Source: Streptomyces collinus | Lineage (GTDB): Bacteria > Actinomycetota > Actinomycetes > Streptomycetales > Streptomycetaceae | DNA: 64,000 bases | Direction: 5' to 3' | NCBI RefSeq assembly: GCF_031348265.1 | Contig: NZ_CP133771.1 | Coordinates: 496,001-560,000 of the forward strand | Part shown: positions 25,171 to 35,522 of the stretch, piece by piece | Layout of the letters: each line of letters begins with the position of its first letter | Numbering within the stretch: the first letter of the stretch is position 1 | Notes under the pieces: model-generated | What the model saw: only the letters and a program-made list of their open reading frames with translations | Databases searched by the model: none | What the model was told of the DNA's origin: nothing | Made by a program: the position numbers and the translations under genes

Positions 25171-27510
25171 CTACTTCCGCATCACGGCCGGTTCGTGCCG
25201 GCGCAGCAGCCGGGACACGAGGAAGCCGAAGAGCACCGACAGCACGACCAGCATCCCGACGTCCAGCAGCCACGTACCCGCGGAGTGCTCGAAGAGCGGG
25301 TCCTTCGTCAGATCGTCGGGCACGATCCGGGCCAGCCCGACGGTCCCGGCCATCGCGGCCAGCGCCCAGCGCGCCGGCACCAGCCAGCCCAGTTGCTCCA
25401 GCCCGGGCGTGTCGGCCAGCTTCAGCAGGGCCCCGCAGAAGACGACCTGCACGATGGCGATGAGCACGAGCAGCGGCATCGTCACCTCTTCCTTGCGCAC
25501 CAGCGCGGAGACGAGCAGGCCGAGCATCATCGCGGTGAACGCCAGCAGGGCGACGGCGACCGTGATCTCCACCAGGGGCGGCATCAGCACGCCTTCGCCG
25601 CCGGGTGCGTTGAGGTCGACGCCGAGCAGGGCGACCAAGGTGAGCACCACCGCCTGGAGGACGGTGATGACGCCCAGGACGATCACCTTGGACATCAGGT
25701 ACGCCGATCTGGACAGGCCCACCGCGCGTTCCCGCTGGTAGATCACGCGTTCCTTGACGAGTTCGCGCACGGCGTTGGCGGCTCCGGTGAGCACCGCTCC
25801 GACGCACAGGATGAGCAGCGCGTTCATCGCCGTGTCCAGCGTCAGCTTGCCGCCCGCCAGGGCGCGGGCCATCGCGCCCATGACGAACGGCAGCGCGATC
25901 ATGATGATCAGGAAGGTGCGGTCGGCGGCCAGCGCGGCAGCGTACCGGCGTACCAGCGTGCCGAGTTGGGCGCCGCGGCTGCGCGGCCGGGGCGGGGCGG
26001 TGATGACGACGGGCCCGGACCGCGACTGCGGGGGCTGCGCGGAGGCGTCGGCCACGTACCGGCCGTGGAAGGGCGAGGCGAGGTACTCCCCCGCCCAGTC
26101 CCGGCCGGTGTCCCGGTCGAAGGCCTCGAAGGCCTCCGGCCACTCCTCGAAGCCGAAGAAGGACAGGGCGTCCTCGGGCGGCCCGTAGTAGGCGATCTTC
26201 CCGCCCGGCGCGAGGACGAGGAGCCGGTCGCACACGTCGAGGCTGAGCACGCTGTGGGTCACGACGATGACCGTGCGGCCGTCGTCGGCGAGGCCGCGCA
26301 GCATGTGCATCACCGAGCGGTCCATGCCGGGGTCGAGGCCGGAGGTCGGCTCGTCGAGGAAGAGCAGCGACGGCTTGGTCAGCAGTTCCAGGGCCACGCT
26401 GACGCGCTTGCGCTGGCCGCCGGACAGACTGTGCACGGGCTGGTCGGCGCGCTGCTCCAGGCCCAGTTCGCGGATGACCTCGTCGACCCGGGCGCGCCGC
26501 TCGGCCTTGGCGGTGTCCTGCGGGAAGCGCAGTTCGGCGGCGTAGGAGAGGGCTTTGCGGACGGTCAGCTGCGCGTGCAGGATGTCGTCCTGCGGGACGA
26601 GGCCGATGCGCTGGCGCAGTTCGGCGTAGTCGCGGTAGAGGTCGCGGCCGTCGTAGAGGACGGTGCCGTGGTTGGCGGGCCGCTGGCCGGTGAGGGCGTT
26701 GAGGAGCGTGGACTTGCCGGCGCCGCTCGGGCCGACGACGGCGAGCAGGCACTTCTCCCCCACCGGGAACGACACGTGGTCGAGGAGAGTCTTGCGGCCG
26801 TGGTCGACGGCGACCGCGAGGTCCTGCACGTCGAGGGAGACCTCGCCGGTGTCGACGTACTCCTGGAGCTGGTCGCCGACGAGGCAGAACGCCGAGTGGC
26901 CGATGCCGACGATGTCGCCCTGGCCGACCGGGGCGCTGGTGACGGGGCTGCCGTTGAGGTACGTGCCGTTGTGGCTGCCCAGGTCGGTGATCTCGTAGGT
27001 GCCGTCGGGCATGGCGCGCAGCTCGGCGTGCCGGCGGGAGACCACGAGGTCGTCGATGACCAGGTCGTTGTCGGGGGCGCGGCCGATGCGGACGGTGCGG
27101 GTGGGCAGCGGACGTACGGTCGTGGGCCGGCGGTAGGTGCTCGTGTGGGACGGCATGGAGACGGCGGAGGGGCGTTCCGGGGCGCGTCGTGCGGGGGCTG
27201 GGCGGCCCGTCAGGGTCATGCGCGGTCCGTCGGCCGGATTGCCGAAGCGGATGACGGTGCCGGGCCCTACGTCCCGCTCATGGATGCGCCTGCCGTCGGC
27301 GTAGGTGCCGTTGGTGCTGTCCTCGTCCTCGATGGTCCAGTGACCGTCCTCGGGCTTCAGCACCGCGTGGTGCCAGGAGACCCGGTCGTCGTCGATGACG
27401 ATGTCGCACATCGGGTCGCGCCCTACGTGGTAGTCACGGCCCGGGATCATCACGGTGCTGCCCGTCTCTGTCTCCAGGACGAGTTCTGGTGCTACCGAGG
27501 GTTGCGCCAT
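25171..27510 (-). CDS. ABC transporter with two N-terminal FHA domains (Rv1747-like)
   Basis: 779 residues. FHA1 (about 25-95; HVGRDPMCD, STNGTY) and FHA2 (about 145-220; VRIGRAPDND, SHNGTYLNG) bind phosphothreonine. The nucleotide-binding domain (about 245-470) has Walker A GPSGAGKST, signature SLSGGQRKRVS and Walker B LLFLDEPTSG. An ABCG-type membrane domain with six helices follows (about 560-775). The layout matches M. tuberculosis Rv1747, a half-transporter phosphorylated by the adjacent kinase PknF. The cargo is unknown. First gene of the leftward operon. Confidence 0.93.
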   Translation of the reverse strand: MAQPSVAPELVLETETGSTVMIPGRDYHVGRDPMCDIVIDDDRVSWHHAVLKPEDGHWTIEDEDSTNGTYADGRRIHERDVGPGTVIRFGNPADGPRMTLTGRPAPARRAPERPSAVSMPSHTSTYRRPTTVRPLPTRTVRIGRAPDNDLVIDDLVVSRRHAELRAMPDGTYEITDLGSHNGTYLNGSPVTSAPVGQGDIVGIGHSAFCLVGDQLQEYVDTGEVSLDVQDLAVAVDHGRKTLLDHVSFPVGEKCLLAVVGPSGAGKSTLLNALTGQRPANHGTVLYDGRDLYRDYAELRQRIGLVPQDDILHAQLTVRKALSYAAELRFPQDTAKAERRARVDEVIRELGLEQRADQPVHSLSGGQRKRVSVALELLTKPSLLFLDEPTSGLDPGMDRSVMHMLRGLADDGRTVIVVTHSVLSLDVCDRLLVLAPGGKIAYYGPPEDALSFFGFEEWPEAFEAFDRDTGRDWAGEYLASPFHGRYVADASAQPPQSRSGPVVITAPPRPRSRGAQLGTLVRRYAAALAADRTFLIIMIALPFVMGAMARALAGGKLTLDTAMNALLILCVGAVLTGAANAVRELVKERVIYQRERAVGLSRSAYLMSKVIVLGVITVLQAVVLTLVALLGVDLNAPGGEGVLMPPLVEITVAVALLAFTAMMLGLLVSALVRKEEVTMPLLVLIAIVQVVFCGALLKLADTPGLEQLGWLVPARWALAAMAGTVGLARIVPDDLTKDPLFEHSAGTWLLDVGMLVVLSVLFGFLVSRLLRRHEPAVMRK

Positions 27511-27517
27511 GGTCAAG

Positions 27518-27523
27518 ATTCTA
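27518..27523 (-). promoter_or_regulatory. Putative -10 element of the FHA-ABC/repeat/kinase operon
   Basis: On the minus strand TAGAAT lies 7 nt before the ATG at 27510 with no ribosome-binding site, consistent with a leaderless mRNA. No clear -35 hexamer is seen. Confidence 0.4.
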
Positions 27524-27568
27524 CCGATTTGCCCTGTTGTGCGCCTGGGCGAGCGCGGCTGCGGCAGG

Positions 27569-27979
27569 TCAGCCGACGGAGATGCCGACGAAGGGGGCCG
27601 TGCGCTGCATCCGCAGGGCATCCACGGACTCGGCGAGCAGTTCGTATTCGGTGGTGTCGTCGCTGGTGGCGATGCGCACCAGCCGTCCGGCCGCCAATTC
27701 CTCGGCGACCCGCTCCTGCTGGGCCGGATCGGCGCACCAGGCGCGCAGCAGCCCGGGCACGTCGGGCACGGTGTGGGCGACCGGCACGAGCGCGCCCGGC
27801 GGTAAGTGCTCGGCGTCGGGCTGGGGGTCGAGGCGCTGGGCGATCCAGGAGGCGCGGTCGCGCAGCCACCACAGGGCGAGGGCGAGGGTGGGCGCACGGT
27901 AGGTACCGAGGGGCACTCCGATCCGGCGGCCGTCGCAGACTCCGTACGCCGTGACGTGGCACAGAAACTCGTCGTGCAC
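27569..27979 (-). CDS. Hypothetical protein
   Basis: 136 residues from a GTG at 27979, supported by GGGGGAGGGTCAC just upstream. The N-terminal TAYGVCDGRRIGVPLGTYRA looks like a beta-hairpin; the rest is helical with conserved-looking Trp residues (LALALWWLRDRASWIAQRL). No family recognised. It lies 58 bp upstream of the FHA-ABC gene in the same direction, so it could belong to the same regulatory unit, although a separate -10 lies in between. Confidence 0.65.
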   Translation of the reverse strand: MHDEFLCHVTAYGVCDGRRIGVPLGTYRAPTLALALWWLRDRASWIAQRLDPQPDAEHLPPGALVPVAHTVPDVPGLLRAWCADPAQQERVAEELAAGRLVRIATSDDTTEYELLAESVDALRMQRTAPFVGISVG

Positions 27980-28500
27980 GTGACCCTCCCCCGTCGCCCG
28001 CCCGTCTGCCTTGCCGGCCTCACTTCTCCTGCGGCTCGCGTGCTGTGCGTGAGGGCGCCGTCGCCCCATGTGAAAAGCGCTCTCGCAGGTCAGTATGTTC
28101 ACTACTGAATCACTGTCACCACGACTTTCCGGCCACTCTCCTGGCATATTCACCTCCCGGGTTGGCCGAAACCCGGCGAGCCGTCGCACCGGCCTGTGAG
28201 TCCGGAGGAAATCGACGCTCCGGGCGGGCGCTGACAGGGTGGCCGTACCGGGCTCACCGCGACCGGGGTACGGGCCCTGACCAGCAGGGACGACCTTCAG
28301 GAAGCGCCTGGGCGATCCGGCGGCCCGCGAGCAGATCCCGGGGGTCGGGTTCCGGCTCGGCGGCTCCGACGGTCGTCACGCCACCGCGCCGTGCTCGCGC
28401 CGGACCGGGTGCCCGCCGGGCGTGAAGCGGGCACACGATGAGTTTCCCGGTGTCCGGCGGTCTGATGTGGGGAAGAGGCCGCCGAGCACCGGAGGACGTC
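27980..28500. other. 520-bp intergenic region with an operator-like inverted repeat
   Basis: No gene is seen. At 28090-28108, TCAGTA-TGTTCAC-TACTGA is an inverted repeat of 6-bp arms in a locally AT-richer stretch about 110 bp upstream of the 27979 start, which could be an operator or promoter region. The rest (28110-28437) shows no coding bias or clear signal. Confidence 0.4.
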
Positions 28501-28788
28501 ATGGCCACCACGGGAGTTCTGGACGCGGAGTTCACCGCGGTCCTGCGCAAAAGCCCCGCCGAGGGCGGCTGGACCTATCTGGTCTGGCCCCGGTCCGTCG
28601 AGTTCTTCGGTACCCGCGGCCTGGTCAAGGTCCGCGGGACGATCGACGGGCATCCGTTCCGCAGCTCCTTCATGGCGCTGGGGGACGGCACGCACAAGCT
28701 GCCCGTGAAGGCCGACGTCCGCAAGGCCATCGGCAAGGAGGAGGGCGACACGGTGACCGTGCGCCTGGAGGAACGGATCGGCTCCTGA
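28501..28788 (+). CDS. DUF1905 domain protein
   Basis: 95 residues, a small beta-barrel: [39 protein letters not shown] and [20 protein letters not shown] match the DUF1905/YdeI-associated fold. GGAGG at 28491-28495 supports the ATG at 28501. Function is unknown in the family; it is monocistronic here. Confidence 0.87.
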   Translation: MATTGVLDAEFTAVLRKSPAEGGWTYLVWPRSVEFFGTRGLVKVRGTIDGHPFRSSFMALGDGTHKLPVKADVRKAIGKEEGDTVTVRLEERIGS

Positions 28789-28828
28789 CCGTGCAGCCCG
28801 GGGGGACGCCCCCGGGCGGGCCGGCCTG

Positions 28829-29821
<993 letters not shown>

Positions 29822-29939
29822 CGCGACTCCAGAGGGGTTGGCACGGTCGGAGGGGAAACCGGTGTCCACTCTGGCGTGACCTGCGCCCATGCGTCCAACA
29901 GAAGAATCCGATGGAATTCAGCGGCTACGCTTCTCAGTC

Positions 29940-30857
29940 ATGGAACTGCGCCACCTGCAGCATTTCGTCGCGGTCGCCGAGGACCAGCACTTCACCCGGG
30001 CGGCAGAACGCCTCCTGGTCTCCCAGTCGGGCCTCTCGGCATCCATCCGGGCGCTGGAGCGGGAGCTGCAGACGCCGCTGTTCGTACGGACCACCCGCCG
30101 GGTGACGCTCACCCCGGCCGGGCGGGCGCTGCTGGGCGAGGCGGAGCGGATCCTCGCGCAGGTCCGTTCGGCCCACGAGGCGGTGGCCGCGGTGCAGGGC
30201 GTGCTGCGCGGGATGCTGGCTCTCGGGTCCGAGCAGTGCATCGCCGGGGTGCACGTGGCGGGGCTGCTGGCAGCGTTCCGGCGGAGCCACCCGGACGTGG
30301 AGATCTGTCTGCGGCAGGCGGGCTCGGGGGCCCTCGCGGAGGAGGTCGCGGCCGGGCGCCTGGACCTGGCGTTCGCCGTGCGCACCGCCCAGGAGGACAC
30401 CGACCAGCTGCGGGCCGTGCCGCTGACGAGCGAGCCGATGACCGTGCTGTGCCATCCGAGCCACCGGCTCGCGGCGGCCGGGGTGGCGGTGACGCCGGAA
30501 GATCTGGGCGGTGAGGTCTTCGTCGACTTCCATCCGGACTGGGGGCCGCGGCGTACCACCGACGCGGCGTTCGCCGCCGCGGGCGTGCGCCGGAGCGTCG
30601 CCCTGGAGGTCAACGACGTGCACAGCCTCCTAGATCTCGTGGACGAGGATCTCGGCATCGCCGTCGTGCCGCGCCACTTCCGGCACAAGCGTGCCTCCCT
30701 GACCGCCCTGCCGGTGAAGGGCGCCGGAGACGCCGTGTACGAGACGGTGGCCCTGCTGCCGCCCGAGCAGGCGACCAGTCCGGCGGCCCGGGCCCTGATG
30801 GCCCTGCTGGAAACAGGGGGTGTGGCACCACCCCAGGAGGGTGTCCACCCCTCCTGA
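29940..30857 (+). CDS. LysR-family transcriptional regulator
   Basis: 305 residues. The winged HTH is at 1-60 (ELRHLQHFVAVAEDQHFTRA, AERLLVSQSGLSASIRALER), followed by a two-lobe effector domain (90-295; GSEQCIAGVHVAGLLAAF). It is divergent from the YghZ-type reductase, the usual LysR target arrangement. The start ATG at 29940 has TACGCT 8 nt upstream and no ribosome site, so it is probably leaderless. The effector is unknown. Confidence 0.9.
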   Translation: MELRHLQHFVAVAEDQHFTRAAERLLVSQSGLSASIRALERELQTPLFVRTTRRVTLTPAGRALLGEAERILAQVRSAHEAVAAVQGVLRGMLALGSEQCIAGVHVAGLLAAFRRSHPDVEICLRQAGSGALAEEVAAGRLDLAFAVRTAQEDTDQLRAVPLTSEPMTVLCHPSHRLAAAGVAVTPEDLGGEVFVDFHPDWGPRRTTDAAFAAAGVRRSVALEVNDVHSLLDLVDEDLGIAVVPRHFRHKRASLTALPVKGAGDAVYETVALLPPEQATSPAARALMALLETGGVAPPQEGVHPS

Positions 30858-30924
30858 CCCGATCCGTCCCGCGCAGCGGACTCGTGACCGTCCCGGAGGG
30901 CAACTGCGGTCAGGAGTGGGCGAG

Positions 30925-32421
30925 ATGACGGATCACACCCGGCGGAACGTGCTGCGCGGCGCGGCGGCGATCACGGCGGCAGGCGCGCTCGTCGGCACCG
31001 GCACGGCCATGCAGCCGGCCATGGCGGCGCCCGCGGCACCGCGCCGCTTCCCCTTCCTGGAGGGCGCGTTCGAGCCGGTCACCGAGGAGCTGACGGCCTT
31101 CGACCTGCCGGTCACCGGCGCCATCCCGCGCGCGCTGCACGGTCGCTGTCTGCGCAACGGGCCCAACGTCCTGGGCCTGGAGGACCCGCGCGCCCACCAC
31201 TGGATGCTCGGCGAGGGCATGGTGCACGGCGTGCGGCTGCGCGACGGCCGGGCGGAGTGGTACCGCAATCGCTGGGTGCGGTCCTCGCAGGTGGCGAAGA
31301 AGCTCGGGGAGCCCTGGCCGGGCCCGGTGCCGCCGGACGACTTCCCGTGCAACACCCATGTGATCCCCTACCGCGGGCGGATCCTCGCCCTCCAGGAGAG
31401 CGGGCCGCTGCCCTACGAGCTCGACGACGAGCTGAACACCGTCGGTCCGTACGACTTCCGGGGCACCCTGAAGGGCCCGCTCACCGCCCACACCAAGTTC
31501 GACGTGCAAGCCGCCGAGCTGCACGCGATCGCCTACTACCCGACCTGGGACCACGTCCGGCACCTGGTGTTCGGCCCGACGGGCCGGGTCGTGCGGACCA
31601 CGAAAATCCCGGTGGCGGACGCACCGAAGATCCACGACTTCGCGCTCACCGAGAACCACGTGGTGATCCTCGACATGCCGGTCACCTTCGACCCGGCGGC
31701 CGCCGGGCGCGGCGACATCGTGCCGTACGTCTGGAACGACCGGCATCCGGCGCGGGTCGGCGTGCTGCCCCGCGCGGGCGGCGCGGTGCGCTGGTTCGAG
31801 GTGGACCCGGTCTACTACTCGCACACCCTCAACGCGTACGAGGAGGGGCCGCGCATCGTCGTCGACATGACCAACTTCGACGCGCCGTTCCTCGTCGCCG
31901 GCAATGGCTCGGGCGGCCCCTACGGAGCGGGTACACCCCGGCTCGACCGCTGGACGGTCGACCTGCGGCAAGGGCGGGTGCGGACCAGGACCCTCGACGA
32001 CCGCCCCCAGGAGTTCCCCCGGGTCAACGAGGCGCTGGTGTCCCGCCGGCACCGGTACGGCTACTCGGCCGCGGCCGCGGAGATGTCGCTCGCCTACCAG
32101 GCGGTCGACGGCACACCGCCCGACGGGGCCTTCGCCAACGCGCTCATCAAGCACGACCTGCTGCGCGGCACGTCCGAGGTCCACCGGCTGCCCGGGGGCG
32201 CGGCGGCGAGCGAGGCCGTGTTCGTGCCGTCCGACCCGTGCGACGGGAGGGCCGCGGAGGACGACGGGTATGCGGTCGCGTACGTGCACGACCCCGACCG
32301 CGGGGCGTCGGACCTGGTGATCCTCGCGGCCCAGGACTTCACCGGGGAGCCGGTGGCCCGGATCCATCTCCCGGGGCGGGTGCCACTGGGCTTCCACGGG
32401 AGCTGGATTCCCGACGCGTGA
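30925..32421 (+). CDS. Carotenoid oxygenase family protein (Tat-exported)
   Basis: 498 residues. A twin-arginine signal (TRRNVLRGAAAITAAGALVG) precedes a seven-bladed beta-propeller of the carotenoid cleavage dioxygenase family. The four Fe(II) His ligands fit TAHTKFD, KIHDFALTENH, YYSHTLNAYE and the C-terminal GFHGSWIP. The family cleaves double bonds in carotenoids, stilbenes or lignin-type compounds; extracellular location suggests aromatic or plant-derived substrates. The ATG at 30925 follows GTGGGCGAG. Confidence 0.88.
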   Translation: MTDHTRRNVLRGAAAITAAGALVGTGTAMQPAMAAPAAPRRFPFLEGAFEPVTEELTAFDLPVTGAIPRALHGRCLRNGPNVLGLEDPRAHHWMLGEGMVHGVRLRDGRAEWYRNRWVRSSQVAKKLGEPWPGPVPPDDFPCNTHVIPYRGRILALQESGPLPYELDDELNTVGPYDFRGTLKGPLTAHTKFDVQAAELHAIAYYPTWDHVRHLVFGPTGRVVRTTKIPVADAPKIHDFALTENHVVILDMPVTFDPAAAGRGDIVPYVWNDRHPARVGVLPRAGGAVRWFEVDPVYYSHTLNAYEEGPRIVVDMTNFDAPFLVAGNGSGGPYGAGTPRLDRWTVDLRQGRVRTRTLDDRPQEFPRVNEALVSRRHRYGYSAAAAEMSLAYQAVDGTPPDGAFANALIKHDLLRGTSEVHRLPGGAAASEAVFVPSDPCDGRAAEDDGYAVAYVHDPDRGASDLVILAAQDFTGEPVARIHLPGRVPLGFHGSWIPDA

Positions 32422-32448
32422 TGCCCGGCCATGCGCGATGGTGGACGT

Positions 32449-32964
32449 ATGCATGCGAAGGACATCCTCATCGACGGTTTCAGCCGCATCCGCGAAGAAG
32501 TCCACGCCACCGTCGGGGGGCTCGGGCCGGACGAGCTGACCGCCCGCCCCTCCCCCGACACCAACTCGATCGCCTGGCTGGTCTGGCACCTCACCCGCGT
32601 CCAGGACGACCACATGGCCGACGCCTTCGGCCTGGACCAGGTGTGGCTGTCCCAGGACTGGGAGAAGCGCTTCGGTCTCGACCTGCCCCGCCGCGACACG
32701 GGCTACGGCCACAGCCCCGCCAAGGTCGCACGGGTCCGGGTCGACTCGGGCGAGCTGCTGACGGGCTACTACGACGCCGTGCACGACCAGAGCCTGGACG
32801 CCCTGCGGGGCCTCGCCGCCAAGGACCTGGAACGGGTCATCGACGAGCGCTGGGACCCGCCGGTCACCCTGGGCGTCCGGCTGGTCAGCGTCCTGTCCGA
32901 CGATCTCCAGCACGTCGGACAGGCCGCCTACCTCCGAGGGCTGCTTCAGAGCGCGGCGGCGTAA
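32449..32964 (+). CDS. DinB-superfamily protein (mycothiol-dependent transferase-like)
   Basis: 171 residues, a four-helix bundle with the metal-binding His pattern: [16 protein letters not shown] and [12 protein letters not shown]. Actinobacterial DinB/DUF664 proteins use mycothiol for thiol transfer or maleylpyruvate isomerisation. The ATG at 32449 is used; ATG 32431 would add six residues. Its 3' end overlaps the convergent adenosine deaminase gene by 19 bp. Confidence 0.85.
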   Translation: MHAKDILIDGFSRIREEVHATVGGLGPDELTARPSPDTNSIAWLVWHLTRVQDDHMADAFGLDQVWLSQDWEKRFGLDLPRRDTGYGHSPAKVARVRVDSGELLTGYYDAVHDQSLDALRGLAAKDLERVIDERWDPPVTLGVRLVSVLSDDLQHVGQAAYLRGLLQSAAA

Positions 32965-34025
32965 CCGGGCAGCACCACGTCCCGGATGAGCGCGTTCCGC
33001 TCGTCGAAGGGGATGAACGCGCTCTTCAGGGCGTTCACGGTGACCGTGCGCAGGTCCTCGACGGTCCAGCCCGCCTGCTCGACCAGCAGGGACATCTCGC
33101 GGGTCATCGTGGTGCCCGACACCAGCCGGTTGTCGGTGTTGAGGGTGACGCGGAAGCCGAGGTCCTTGAGCGCGGTGATCGGGTGGTCGGCGATCGAGGT
33201 GGCGGCGCCCGTCTGGAGGTTGGACGTCGGGCACATCTCCAGGGCGATGCGCCGGTCGCGCACCCAGCCCGCGAGGCGACCGAGCTTGCCGGTCGTGAGG
33301 TCCGGGATGTCGTCGGTGATCCGCACGCCGTGCCCGATGCGCTGGGCGCCGCAGACCTGGAGCGCCTGGTGGATGCTGGGCAGGCCGTGGGCCTCACCGG
33401 CGTGGATGGTGAAGGGCACGTTCTCGCGGCGCAGGTGCTCGAAGGCCGCGAGGTGGTCGGCGGGCGGGAAACCGTCCTCGGCACCGGCGATGTCGAAGCC
33501 GACGACTCCGGCGTCGCGGAACGCCACGGCCAGGTCGGCGGCCTCGCGCACCCGGTCGAACATCCGCATGCCGCAGAGCAGGGTGCCGACCCGCACCGGC
33601 GTGCCCGCGGCGGCCGCCTTGGCCATGCCCGCCGCCAGGCCCTCCTGGACGGTCTCGACGACCTCGGCCATGGTCAGCTCGCCGTTGGTGTTCAGCTCCG
33701 GGGCGTAGCGCACCTCGCCGTAGACGACGCCGTCGGCGGCCAGGTCGAGCACGTACTCCTCGGCCGTGCGCAGCAGGCCCTCGCGGGTCTGCATCACGGC
33801 GAGGGTGTGCTCGAAGGTGGCTATGTAGCGCACCAGGTCGCCGGAGTTGGCGGCCTCGTAGTACCAGGCGGCGAGCTCGTCCGGGTCGGTGGTGGGCAGG
33901 GTGTGGCCGACCGCGTCGGCCAGCTCCACCACGGTGGCGGGGCGCAGGCCGCCGTCGAGGTGGTCGTGCAGAACGGCCTTGGGGAGGCGGCGGATCAGAT
34001 CGGCGTCTACGCGCGTAGCAGTCAT
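32946..34025 (-). CDS. add: Adenosine deaminase
   Basis: 359 residues. Zn site HDHLDGG, catalytic Glu in [14 protein letters not shown], and the Asp motif [12 protein letters not shown], all typical of adenosine deaminase. It converts adenosine to inosine in purine salvage. GAGGAAAG precedes the ATG at 34025. The next gene upstream on the same strand (VOC, 34071) is 45 bp away, so the two may be co-transcribed from the promoter at 34498-34525. Confidence 0.93.
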   Translation of the reverse strand: MTATRVDADLIRRLPKAVLHDHLDGGLRPATVVELADAVGHTLPTTDPDELAAWYYEAANSGDLVRYIATFEHTLAVMQTREGLLRTAEEYVLDLAADGVVYGEVRYAPELNTNGELTMAEVVETVQEGLAAGMAKAAAAGTPVRVGTLLCGMRMFDRVREAADLAVAFRDAGVVGFDIAGAEDGFPPADHLAAFEHLRRENVPFTIHAGEAHGLPSIHQALQVCGAQRIGHGVRITDDIPDLTTGKLGRLAGWVRDRRIALEMCPTSNLQTGAATSIADHPITALKDLGFRVTLNTDNRLVSGTTMTREMSLLVEQAGWTVEDLRTVTVNALKSAFIPFDERNALIRDVVLPGYAAAL

Positions 34026-34070
34026 GGCGGGTCTTTCCTCGGGCGGGTGGTTCGAAGCAGCGGGACGGGG

Positions 34071-34463
34071 TCAGCCGGCGGGCTGGAGCAGGTCCCAGCG
34101 GTTGCCGTACAGGTCCTGGAAGACGGCGACGGTGCCGTACGGCTCGCGCCGCGGGTCCTCCAGGAAGGTCACGCCCGCGGCGCTCATGCGGGCGTGGTCG
34201 CGGGCGAAGTCGTCGGTATGCAGGAAGAAGCCGACCCGCCCACCGGTCTGGTCCCCGACCCGGGCGGCCTGACCGTCCCCCTTGGCACGGGCCAGCAGCA
34301 GACCGGTGGCGGCCCCCCGGGCACCCGGTTCTACGACGACCCAGCGCGATCCGTCGGGCCGGGGCGCATCCTCGACGAGCCGGAACCCGAGGGCGTCGGT
34401 GTAGAAGCGGATCGCCTCGTCGTAGTCGTCGACGACGAGGGTGACCAGGGCGATACGTCGCAT
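34071..34463 (-). CDS. VOC family protein (glyoxalase-like)
   Basis: 130 residues, a single-domain vicinal-oxygen-chelate protein: MRRIALVTLVVDDYDEAIRF at the start, GGRVGFFLHTDDFARDH, and DLYGNRWDLLQP at the end. These often bind metal and may act in detoxification. The ATG at 34463 is followed by the family N-terminus; a canonical promoter lies 35-62 bp upstream. Confidence 0.87.
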   Translation of the reverse strand: MRRIALVTLVVDDYDEAIRFYTDALGFRLVEDAPRPDGSRWVVVEPGARGAATGLLLARAKGDGQAARVGDQTGGRVGFFLHTDDFARDHARMSAAGVTFLEDPRREPYGTVAVFQDLYGNRWDLLQPAG

Positions 34464-34497
34464 CGGGACCTCTCGGAGCGGGCGGTTGACCGGAGAG

Positions 34498-34525
34498 GTT
34501 ATACGTAAAACCCGGGGGATGCCAA
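34498..34525 (-). promoter_or_regulatory. Canonical vegetative promoter for the VOC/add unit
   Basis: On the minus strand TTGGCA (34525-34520), a 16-nt spacer and TATAAC (34503-34498) match the main (HrdB-type) sigma-factor promoter well. The predicted transcript starts about 30 bases before the ATG at 34463. Confidence 0.65.
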
Positions 34526-34553
34526 CTACCTGGCCGACTTCTGGCTCCACGAC

Positions 34554-34573
34554 TGTAACTACTAGTATGTACA
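34554..34573. promoter_or_regulatory. Operator-like palindrome over the tautomerase promoter
   Basis: TGTAACTACTAGTATGTACA is a 20-bp near-palindrome (18 of 20 positions symmetric: outer TGTA/TACA and inner TACTAGTA). It contains a likely -10 (TAGTAT, 34563-34568) 33 bp before the tautomerase ATG, so a dimeric repressor bound here would block it, and possibly the divergent VOC promoter too. Confidence 0.55.
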
Positions 34574-34601
34574 CTCCCGATCGACGACCCCCGGAGATCC
34601 C

Positions 34602-34994
34602 ATGCCCTTCGTCCGCATCGACACGCTCCGGGCCGGTCCCGAGCGCCTCGCCGCCCTCGGCCGGGCGGTGCACGACGCCCTGACTCAGACCATCGGCATC
34701 CCGCCCGACGACCGGTTCCAGGTGCTGACGGACCACGACGGCACGAGCGGCACCCTGCGTCACGACGACTACCTCGGCGTGCACCGCGACGACGGCATCG
34801 TGTACGTCGCGATCACCCTGCGGTCCGGCCGCACCCCCGCGCAGAAGCAGGCGCTGTACCGAAGAATCGCCGAGCTGGCCCACGCGTACGCGGGCACGGA
34901 GCCGCGGAACGTGTTCGTCGTCCTGACGGAGAACGAGTCGGCGGACTGGTCGCTCGGTGAGGGCGCGGCGCAGTACCTCGACCAGGGGTCCTAG
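34602..34994 (+). CDS. Tautomerase family protein (MIF/4-OT-like)
   Basis: 130 residues. Pro at position 2 after Met (MPFVRIDTL), the catalytic base of the tautomerase superfamily once Met is removed. Two beta-alpha-beta units (about 1-60 and 65-125; YVAITLRSGRTPAQKQALYR) suggest a fused-dimer form. The reaction is keto-enol tautomerisation or dehalogenation of an unknown substrate. CGGAGATCCC precedes the ATG. Divergent from VOC/add, with a shared control region. Confidence 0.85.
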   Translation: MPFVRIDTLRAGPERLAALGRAVHDALTQTIGIPPDDRFQVLTDHDGTSGTLRHDDYLGVHRDDGIVYVAITLRSGRTPAQKQALYRRIAELAHAYAGTEPRNVFVVLTENESADWSLGEGAAQYLDQGS

Positions 34995-35056
34995 GCCCCG
35001 GGCTTAGGGCTGCCGACGGAGGCGCCCCGCTCCCTCCGCCCGCTAGCCTCCCCTCC

Positions 35057-35515
35057 ATGAAGATCACCGAGCCGCCCCGCACCCCCGAGCAGCGCAAGGC
35101 CGACCTGCTGGGGCGCCTGGAGCGCGAGATGGACATCTGGGTCGCGACGGCCGACACGGACGGTGTGCCCTGTCTCGTGCCGCTGTGGTTCGTGTGGCAC
35201 GACGAGGCCGTGTGGCTGTGCACCCGGCTGACCAACCCCACCGGCCGCAATCTGCGGGACGGCGGGCGGACCCGGCTGGCCCTCGGGGACACCCGGGACG
35301 TCGTGCTGGTCGACGGTGAGGTGCGCACCTACCCGATGCGGGACGTGCCGCCGGTGGCGGTCGAGGCGTTCCGCGCGAAGACGGGCTGGGATCCGCGCGG
35401 GGATCACGCGTCGTACGCGTTCTTCCGGGTGCGGCCGCACGCGGTGCAGGCGTGGTGCGAGGTGCAGGAGCTGCCGCGCAGGCATCTCATGCGGGAGGGC
35501 GTCTGGACTGTGTAG
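35057..35515 (+). CDS. Pyridoxamine 5'-phosphate oxidase/F420-reductase family protein
   Basis: 152 residues, split beta-barrel. DIWVATADTDGVPCLVPLWF and AVWLCTRLTNPTGRNLRDGG are the usual flavin/F420-binding strands. In actinobacteria most such proteins bind F420, FMN or heme rather than acting in vitamin B6 synthesis. The start ATG at 35057 follows TAGCCT by 7 nt and lacks a ribosome site, so it is probably leaderless. Confidence 0.85.
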   Translation: MKITEPPRTPEQRKADLLGRLEREMDIWVATADTDGVPCLVPLWFVWHDEAVWLCTRLTNPTGRNLRDGGRTRLALGDTRDVVLVDGEVRTYPMRDVPPVAVEAFRAKTGWDPRGDHASYAFFRVRPHAVQAWCEVQELPRRHLMREGVWTV

Positions 35516-35522
35516 TGGTGGC

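Noticed and set aside
28266..28271. GGGTAC as a SigB-type promoter in the 28-kb gap
   Set aside because: No GNNT occurs at 14-16 bp upstream, unlike the 17191 promoter.
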